DNA of 38,660 nt. Origin: Plakobranchus ocellatus (lineage: Eukaryota; Mollusca; Gastropoda; Plakobranchidae). The position numbers were made by a program, and so were the translations under genes. The stretch lies in contig BLXT01005203.1 in the NCBI GenBank assembly GCA_019648995.1, positions 640,408 to 679,067 on the forward strand. The letters are read 5' to 3'. The notes beneath the pieces are model-generated. The model did not search any database and was not told where the DNA came from. It worked only from the letters and a program-made list of their open reading frames with translations. Positions 1 to 9,500 of the stretch are shown one piece after another; position 1 is the first letter of the stretch; each line of letters opens with the position of its first letter.

Positions 1-78
<78 letters not shown>
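1..78. repeat. (TAG)n microsatellite
   Basis: An uninterrupted run of TAG units opens the window, about 26 copies. It is a simple-sequence repeat upstream of DNAJB11 with no coding sense. Its position at the very edge suggests the array may extend beyond the window. Confidence 0.97.
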
Positions 79-108
79 AAAGGAATTAGATAAAAGGTAT
101 AAAAAAGA

Positions 109-212
<104 letters not shown>

Positions 213-299
213 GCTGTGGTGGTGATAATGCTGGTACTGATGGCGGTGAGAAAGGTAGCGGTAAATAGGCAGGTTTTAAAAAATTTATTTAAGTTTTAT

Positions 300-459
300 G
301 TATCCCGAAAGTACTTTAATGTGATGCCCCAAAACGTAAAGCAGAAAGATAAGAAGGGCGACGCCCACTTCAAACGCTGACGTGCGTTGTTGTGAGGGTC
401 CCCACGACACGACTCTTCTTTTGTAGGAGGAAGTAATCATACAAACTCTGCAAACAAAT
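300..459 (+). promoter_or_regulatory. DNAJB11 proximal promoter / 5' UTR
   Basis: This 160-bp stretch is locally rich in CpG in an otherwise CpG-poor region, with about eight CpGs between 330 and 412. It runs directly into the DNAJB11 ATG. An in-frame TAG at 424-426 precedes the ATG with no other in-frame ATG between, which fixes the start. The transcription start is not visible and no clear TATA box is seen. A UPR-type core lies at 378-384. Confidence 0.55.
378..384 (+). promoter_or_regulatory. UPRE-like TGACGTG core
   Basis: TGACGTG is the core bound by XBP1 and ATF6 in unfolded-protein-response elements; the fuller consensus ends TGACGTGG or TGACGTGA, whereas here the next base is C. It lies 76-82 bp upstream of the ATG of an ER chaperone gene, a sensible place for it. 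It could equally be a CRE/ATF-type site. Confidence 0.45.
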
Positions 460-530
460 ATGGCGTCCACCGTAACATGGCTCTGCCGACTGGCAATATT
501 TTCCGTTCTTGTTTTACAAATTCTGGCCGG
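460..530 (+). CDS. DNAJB11 exon 1 (signal peptide)
   Basis: Encodes residues 1-23 and two bases of Gly24. A positively flanked hydrophobic core ([14 protein letters not shown]) is a typical ER signal sequence, with cleavage likely after Ala23 or Gly24. Donor GTATGT at 531. Confidence 0.93.
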
Positions 531-3500
531 GTATGTTGAAATATAGCATTTTCATTATAATTTTTATAGATATGTTTCCTTGTTCATATTTTTTTCCCTC
601 TTATTTTATCATTTACTTAAAAAAGCAAACTTTTTTAAAACCGAAAGTTAACAGCTAAACTATCTCAGTTGCGTGGGGCACTGTGATTGGCTGGAAAGCC
701 GCTCTATCTTGCGAGGAAATATTTTTCTGTATAAAAATAATTAGATCTAGATCTATAAATAATAAAGATCTTTTACTGCCAAGATAAAGTTGGCACGATA
801 TATACATTTAAATATAGAAACAATATTCTTGATAGACTTTCATTTCAGATGTGCACACAAGAAAAGTGTAGTTAGTCTGCTCAGAAGCAGCTTGACATTA
901 CAGTAGGCTTGTTCTGATTTAATGACGTGAAAACAAAACAGTTTCTTGAGATCACTTGCATTTTTAATTTCTAAATTAATTGCTGACCTGGACCTGTCAA
1001 CATAAATTGGGCAGCCATTGCCCAAGATGTTGATCAGAGGTATTCTACTTGTTTCCAAAAATTTTAAAAGATATCTTAATTTTTAAAAGAAATTATCATT
1101 TGTAATAGATCTAGAATCTAGATTAGATCTAGAATCTAGTTGATTGTTGTTTGTAATTTTTTTTAAAAATTGAATACAGTTAACTAACGTTGTCTTCATA
1201 TGACATTATTAGAGGAATATTTCTATATTTATATTATCAGATATCTTTCAACTCTGGTTTTAAATTTGTAAATCATATAAGGTCATATGTATATGGAAAA
1301 ATAACCGAGACAGATCAAGGGAACCAGAAAAAGAAACACCAAAAAACTTTTTTTTCGCACTCACCTAAGAAATTTATTAAGCAAGTAGAAAATTTGTATC
1401 ATCTGACTATCAATGGTTTTCAAGAAATGCAACCAGTTGGTAACTCTCATTTATCCTGCATCTTAGATTTAAAGTAATATTCAATAACTTTCACCTTCAG
1501 TTTTTCTCTCTCCACATTGCAAAATGAACTGATAAGTGGACAGCAGGTTCAGGCTTTGAAGATGTTTGAAAGATGGGTGGGAAGAGGGCAGTGAGAATGT
1601 TTTGTTGATGCTGTATCATACTTGACATAGTATCAAGTCAGAGCTCCTGCTAGGCATATATTATTATATTGTATCAGCCATTGTCTGGGTTGAAATATAA
1701 AATGCTAGCTATCAAATGGCAAAGCCATTTCCAGCCAGTATTCAAGTTTTAAGTCCCTGTCTTCATGCATAAGAAGTAGAATGCTTGTATGATGAGGAGA
1801 CTGGTGAGCAAGTCTGTACCGTAAATTTGCATTCAGCTATCATTTCCATGGTATCTAACCACATGCTTGCATCTGTCACTCCGTTTGTCACATGACTTGA
1901 TGGCTAGAGTTCAGCGTAACTAACGTTTTGTTTTTACTAGTCTGTTACATACTTAGACTGCCTTATTTTGGTTCAACCTAGTGTTTAAAACAGTTATTTT
2001 TTCCTCCTCCTCATTTCAGGCGGGACTTCTACAAAATCCTGGGCGTGTCCCGGTCAGCCGACACATACCAAATCAAACGTGCCTACAGGAAGTTGGCCAA
2101 AGAGCTCCACCCTGACAAGAACAAAAATGATCCTGAGGCGGAGGAACGGTTTCAAACATTGGGAGCAGCCTATGAGGTGTGTGAATCAGGAAGAGGGGAT
2201 TGGGGTTAAATAACTTAACTAGTCTCATCACTAGGTTTAAATACGAGATCTCCTGCGTCAACTTGTTGCTGAGCAGATTTTTAAAACAAAAGTGTCCCTT
2301 CTTTTTTTTTTCTCTTTGAACATTTCTTTTAAAAATTATTACCAGATGTTTGATGTTTAAAATTCTATCTCTAAGTTTATGGCTTTGTTTGAGAAGTTTC
2401 TTGTGTCTAAAGATTAGTAATGGCTTTAAAAAGATGCTTTTATTCATAATGTATGTGCAGAAGTTTGAGGCATTTTTGTTTCATTTTTTCACCTGAACTC
2501 CTTATCTCTCTATGACAAGTATGAAAAAAAATTTTTGTTCTTGTTATTTATTGTTGGAGAAACTTCAAGAGGCATTCATAATTTTTTTTTTTAAATGTTC
2601 AATTATTGTGCTAAAAGTTATGATTTTCTACTACTATGGCAGTGAAATTGTCATTAAAAAAACAAAAGCAGAAATTTTGAAGTATATTTGTTTGTTTGTT
2701 CACAATGTCAAGCACATTGTTACTCAGGCAAGATTTGATGGTGAGTTCATTTGAGAGAATGACCTTCTGTTTTATGGTTAGGACCGGGCATCTTTGACAT
2801 TACTCTATTCAAACCATTGCTACATTTCCCACATTTCAAGTGTGTGTTGTCTAAGTATTGCTAAAGTTATGGATTTTGCATCCATACAGTGTTTTGAAGT
2901 CATATTTTGCCATAAAATGCTTAAAATTTGTTTCTTTTTACCATGAGATGAACATTGGAATATTGCAAATCAAATGAAATAATTGGTGATTACACCAATA
3001 AAATTTCCGCCTCAACTGATAGCTGATTTGAGAAACTTGTAGTTCATTATTTTCTACACCAGCTTGTTCAGTATGGCCCTTGCCTTTTTTTTTTTATCAA
3101 TTTCTGTCTGACTAAAAAACGTAAAAGATTGGGAGATATATATAGTGATTGTTTGCTTTCAACTATGTTCTTTAAATGTCTTTCTCTAATTGTAATCGCA
3201 TATATGTCGAGCTTCTGAGATCATTTGAGACCCCAAAGGTGCTTGGATTTATAGTGTCTGTTATTGTAGAAGTTAAGAAAGTTTGTTGGTAGTAACCTCT
3301 CATGATTATATCAAAAATGGGCTTATGCGGATTTCTACATGATGTAAACTATAGTTTGCCTTATAAAGTTAGAAAATTAAAAAACAAGAAAAAGTTTTAA
3401 AAAACTTAGCAACTAAATAATAATTGTTCTGTTTTGTCTTTTTCTTTGTGGGCAGGTTCTTTCTGACACAGAGAAAAGGAAAATCTATGACAGACATGGA

Positions 3501-6500
3501 GAGGAAGGACTCAAGCAGGGCGACACCAGGGGTGATCCATTCTCAAGGTGAGATTTTCCCTCCTTTCTTCCAGTTGAGTTCCTAGCCATGTGTAAAGAGT
3601 TGTATGACTGTCTCTTGAAAAATGGAAACCAGGTCAAAGTAAAATTCTTTGACTTTGAGTCTTTTTTTTTTCTTTTTTGAGTCAGAAATCACAAGCAGAA
3701 GTTAAGAGACACAAAGCGCTAAAGGGACTTGTCTGTTTAGATTGCGGGGTGTGAAATTTTTAATCTTAGCACATACATTACTGTTGTCTTTAAAATAATT
3801 GCTTTTTTTTTTTCTTTAAATTTTGCTGGTTGTAAAGTTTGTGAGAAATAATTTAGGTTAGGATCAATTCTAAACATGTTTAATTTGTGATTAATTCAGC
3901 AAATATCAAGGTAAATAGACTTTCTCATAGTAATGTGAAATATTTTATAACGTGCACTTTATATTTGTGTGACAAAGTACAAAGTTCACCTAGGTTTTTA
4001 TTCAGAGTTTGGTTTGGAACTCTTTGGTGTGGTCATCTGATAGAGAGCTGAAATTATACAAATAATTGTCATTGTCATTAGCTGTTACAAATTACATTAA
4101 TTTATAATTTCAATTGCTACATCCACAGCATGTTTGCTGCCTTTTGGGCATCATAGAAAGACTTCTTACTTTCAATTTTTTAAATAAATTGAATTATGAT
4201 TTCTTTCTTTCTACACTCGTTAGTTTTTTTGGAGATTTTGGGTTTGGTTTTGGCAATATGAGAGAACAAGATCGTGAAATTCCTCGCGGAGGAGATGTGG
4301 TTATGTCCCTTGATGTAACATTGGAGGAATTGTACAACGGCAACTTTGTGGAGGTTTGCTCAAAGAAGACTACTATTGAAATGTCACACCCTTTTTTTTT
4401 AACCTTTTTTTTTTTAAAGAAAAAAAAATATACGTTGTAAAATTATCTTGTTTTTATGTGCATTTTGGTAAAATATAGAACATTGTTATATGATCTTATT
4501 GATATTATGTAAATAAGGTTTTTGGTATTTGGTTAATTTTGTAATAAGTGTTATTTTGTTATATATGTCTATGCAAGATAGTCCAAGTCAAGAATTTGAG
4601 ATTTGTGAATAAATTCTTAGAAATCTCACTTTGATGAATTTTATGCAGTGCAACAGTGTAAAATTTACTGCTTTGATATAGTCATCTTGAAGAAATAAAA
4701 AACAATTTAAAATTAGTATTTAGAAACAGACAGGCCTAATTGCATTTAATTGTTTTGCGAATTTTTTTCTTCATTTTTTTTTTGTGACATTAAAATGTTC
4801 CCTTTGCACAACTGATCAGGTTTTGCGATACAAACCAGTAGCCAAGGCGGCCAAAGGAAAAAGGAAATGCAACTGTCGCATGGAGATGGTCACTCAGCAG
4901 CTTGGACCTGGCCGCTTCTCGATGACCCAGCAGCAAGTCTGCGATGAGTGTCCAAACATTAAGTAAGAGAATTTGTGCACTCACACCACAAGTTGTAGAA
5001 AATTAGCCATGGAGTTACAGAGGGGTTCATCCAATATTTATATGACTCTTATTAGATAGTAAAACAAAGTGAAGCATTGCCATTCTTATTACAAATTCAT
5101 ACAAAGAAAGTAAAGAGTACCCCAAGCAATACAGATTCTAATGAAAATAAAAAGTACTCACTGAAAAGTTGTAATGCAAGCTCAGGAAATCTATTAAAGT
5201 GAGCAATTGAGTCGCCTTATTAGATGTAAAAAAAAATCAAATTTATTAAACAAGCTAAGGCATGATTCTTGTCACTCACTCCTGTAGGCCGTAACAAGAT
5301 TACTTGATCAGCACTTAAATTATTTCTAAGCCGCTATGTAAGAACCCCTAAGTTTTCTAACAACATAAAAAAATCAATTATGCAAAAAGCATTGACTGTA
5401 CAACTGCAACAACAAACAAAATCAGTATGCACTGAAAGCATTGACAGCACAACTGCACCAATGCATTCAGAGAGCATTGACAGCACAACTATATCAATGC
5501 ATACAGAGAATCAATACATACAGAAAGCATTGACAGTATAACCATGTCACGAATGAAAACTAGCCAGAATGTCATAGAAATCAATAAATTCATATCAATC
5601 AAAACAAAATTTTGAAGATGACTGTGATTTAAAATATTTTAGAAGTATCTTAAAGAGTCTTGCTTTTCTAGTGTTCATATCTGTGATAAGAAATTAAATT
5701 TGTGATGAGGCTCACAACTATCGTTACAGTAGATATAGGGGGTGGGGGGGAGTTTTGCAGCTTTCTTTCAATTAGCAGTGCATTCTCATATGAAGGTGCT
5801 TTTTTTCCTGCACACTATGATACAAATAATATCAATATAACCTTCTGAGGCAAGCAGTACAGCGCAATGGAGTTAAAAGATGTTTTTGTTTTTTTCTTTA
5901 AACGTCTTCTTTCTTTTACTCGAGGTAAAAGACAGGTGTCATCTTGTAGAAAGCAAAATCCTGAAGATGCAATGGTGGTTGAAGGAAATGAAATGAACAT
6001 AGTAAACGAATACAACTACCAGCTCAAACTTATAAGAACAAATTAAACAAAACAGAGTATACATAACAAGGATAACGATCTTTAAACATTACCTCACTGG
6101 AGACTGACGGATCGGTTAAGCTTACATGTGCTGAAGACTAGGGGTTTCAGGGGTATTTTTAAAAAATCGTAGGGGCTTGCAATATTTAGAGACACTGCCA
6201 TGGAAATTCCACACTTATATTTTCAAACAACCATCTTTCTAGCAAAACAAAAAGCAAACTTTTCTAAATTATACATTCTTGTTATGAATTTTCAAAATCG
6301 GTGTAATTTGTTCATTTTTCAGAAATTTTTTCTAAAGGCTAGATCTAGGTCTAGATTCAGCAACTTTATCTGAGTCGTATTAGATTGGGTTTTTTTTTGC
6401 TTTTGGGATCATATTCTGGATCATTTAGATCAGAATATTCACTTTCTGAATCATATATTTTCTTCAAAAGTTTCAAACAAGTTAGTTCTACTGTGAGGTG

Positions 6501-9500
6501 TAGACTTAGCCATCATGATCATGAAATCTAATTCTATAGACCTAGCAATGAGTGAAGGATCATGTTGGTTTCGGTTTCATAACTGAAGAAGTTCTACCCC
6601 TACATCTGCCAAACTTTGCATGGAACGAAAGAAAAGGACAAAGAGCATTGACACCGCTTCCCAAGAATGTATCGGGCATAGGCTGGTAGAGAACAAAATC
6701 GTAAGGACGGTCCCAATACAGTCTCTGGATCCGTACACAGAGGTCATTGACCGATCACAAGACATACTCGGGATCCGTCGTCAGTGACTTAAGCTTATAT
6801 TTTATGTCATCATTCTTTGCTGAGCAAATATCTGTGGTATCTTATTTGTGAATATCATTTTTTTGCTTCATAGAGTCTAATGGGTGATATTTGCCTGGTA
6901 TACTCTGTGTTGTTTAATTTGTTCTTATAAGTTTGAGTTGTGGTTTTATTCTTTTACTATACTTTCTCCCATTAAAGAAATTTTTAGAAACATCCATTTT
7001 TCATTTCTTCCTATGCTGTCTAGATCTAGTAGCCAACAAAATATATGAAAATCATTCACATTGCAGATTTGTGCCTGAAGAAAAACTGCTGGAGATAGAG
7101 ATAGAGCCTGGCATGAGGGATGGTCAGGAGTATCCATTTGTTGCCGAGGGTAAGCTAGTCCATGCACTCTTCCAAAGTTATTTATTTGCTTGATTGTTTG
7201 GTTTTTGTGTGGTTTAAAATATGTTGTTTAAGAAAATTCAAATAATAGGCTGTTGGTGTTTTTCTTTAATTAATGGCGGAAATCAGAGAAGTTTTTTCGT
7301 GTAAAAAGAAAAATAATATTGGATAGTGCTTATATTTGTCTTTAAATGTATCCAAAAATCTCTCTTAAACGGGTAGTTGTTTTCATTGTCCCAAGCTAGA
7401 CAATTTGATAATGCAAAGGAGAATTGTAGAGTTGATCTTTTCGAATCTTACAGGGGAACCACACATTGATGGTGAGCCAGGGGATTTGAGATTCAAAATC
7501 ATGCAAGTCAAGTAAGTATGAAAGCTTATCCTTTTGAAGTTTTTTTCTTGGCTTTTATTTTTTGGTATGTATCCAATAATGAAGTTTGGCTTTTCATGAT
7601 GCCAAAACTTGTGCGTCCAAATTTGAAAAATTGTGTTGTGAAGAACTTGTTTTAAGTAGAATGGCTGGTTTTGAGATCACTTGAAAAAGTTATATGCTGC
7701 TTGTGTTAATATAAAGTAAATGGGCCTTTATAGTCAGTTTTTCCATATTTGGTTGCTTTTCTTTATTTAAATTGGGCTCTAGGTAATTCTACATTGGTAC
7801 AACTATTAAAAAGCATTATATTTAGACCTCACATGATTTTGGAATAAAGATGTTTAGACCTCACATGATTTTGGAGTAAAGATGATAAAAGATCAATCCT
7901 TTCTGAATTGGAAAGTGGTAAGTGCCTCCCTAAGGAAATAAACAGTTTCTCAGGCAGGTTTCAAGGTATTTGTTTTTCATTCAGAACCAAGAATTTGGTT
8001 GGCTTATGAAAAATCTCTCAACCTTGCTGAGTTCATAAAAGTTAGAATTTAAAGATTGCTTTGTACTGGAGTTAAAAAGAAAGAGTGAAAAATATTGAGC
8101 TTATTTTTAGGTCCTTTAGTCACGAAGATTGCTTGAGAAAATAGGAAGAGCCTAGAGGAGTTTTTTTGTTGTTGTTGTTGTTGTTGTTTAATTACTTGAA
8201 GGATAGAGAATGAGGAATGAAATTGTGTAAAGCAACTCTCTTTTTCTTTCCCATGATATTTAAAAATGTTTGCATGTGTGAAAGTCAAAGCCACTTTAAC
8301 TTTTTCTAAAGTTAGTCATGATGAATATCATTGATTTTATGTAACATTAAAACAAGCAATTTTAATTCATCTATGAGTAAATGGTAAAGTTACGTATGTA
8401 AATTTTGTTTCAACTGCCAGTAGCAAAAAATTGTTGGCACAATATGCATGTAAGAAAGAGGAAAGAATGAGACACGTTTTGTAAGATAACTATTTTTTCT
8501 CGATAGCTGGATTTCTGCGGGGAATTTCTTAGTCATTATTTTTTTTTCCACCTCCAGACACCCACGCTTTGAGCGTAGAGGGGATGATTTGTTTACAAAT
8601 GTTACCATAACCTTAGCAGATGCTCTGACAGGATTTGAGATGGACATCAAACATTTAGACGGACATACTGTAAGTAGCTGATAGGAAGGGAGAATTGTGG
8701 GGGGGGGGGTTAAGAGAAAAAAAACACAGAAACTATTTGGGCGCGTATTTTATAGCTACTCAGAGCAGGCAGACAAAATGCAAGTAGCTGCAGGTCTGTC
8801 TAACCTGTATCAGATTACAGGAGTAAAAGGTCTGGTTTTGTTATGATATAGAAATCAATCAAAATATTGATTATTAAAAAGCTCTAAATATGAAAAAATT
8901 TTAAAAATGGATAATATTCACCCTTTGAATTGACAGTTCCAATTTATTTTAGACAGACATGCTCGTCACTAAATTACCATACCATTTCTAAGGCTCTTGA
9001 ATCCTTGAAAACTTGAACTTCAAATTCTTACTGGAAATTTAGATAGCAAAGGGGCAAAGGCTGACAAAGAATAAATTCTTTAGAGAAACATTGAATAAAT
9101 GTGCAACAGCAAGATATCTAGGTAACGTAAGATTTTTAAGAGTAGTGTTACGTGACAGAAATCTAGCAACAGTTGTGGTGATGCTTCAAGTTTTGCCTCT
9201 TAGAAATGTAGCTAAGGCTGTAGATTTGCTGCAACTTTTACCCGAGAATTCTGTCCCAAGGTTTAGCAAAGTTTGGGTGTGTTTGATATCATCTGGTAAA
9301 TGTATCAGTGGAGTATCTTCAGGATTCTTTAAACCCTGAAAACAGTTTTTTGCTGCAATACTTCTTATTCTGTGTGGACACATTTCCTCCATAATTGTAG
9401 GTTTATTTAAATAGAAGCATTAATTAGTATTTTCCTTCAATACTTTTTATGCACAAAAAAGTTATGGCATAAGACATCTGCCCATGCTAGGATTTTTTTT

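Larger units (their letters stand above)
531..2019 (+). other. DNAJB11 intron 1
   Basis: 1489-bp intron. It holds a perfect ERSE at 672-690 in a short GC-richer patch, a cluster of AGATCTAGA-type palindromes at 740-780 and 1105-1140, and a diverged interspersed repeat at about 845-1205 that recurs near 35195. The rest is plain AT-rich sequence with no coding signal. Confidence 0.85.
4963..7066 (+). other. DNAJB11 intron 5, the largest, with nested repeats
   Basis: 2104-bp intron. It holds a degenerate tandem repeat at 5388-5548 and a roughly 700-bp TTAA-bounded interspersed element at 6089-6792. That element is framed by an outer inverted repeat at about 5985-6075 and 6885-6980. The intron has clearly grown by insertion. 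Confidence 0.8.

Noticed and set aside
9091-9392. Overlapping open frames on both strands in DNAJB11 intron 8
   Set aside because: No splice signals, no family resemblance, and no sign of codon constraint. A decayed repeat is possible but I could not show a second copy.
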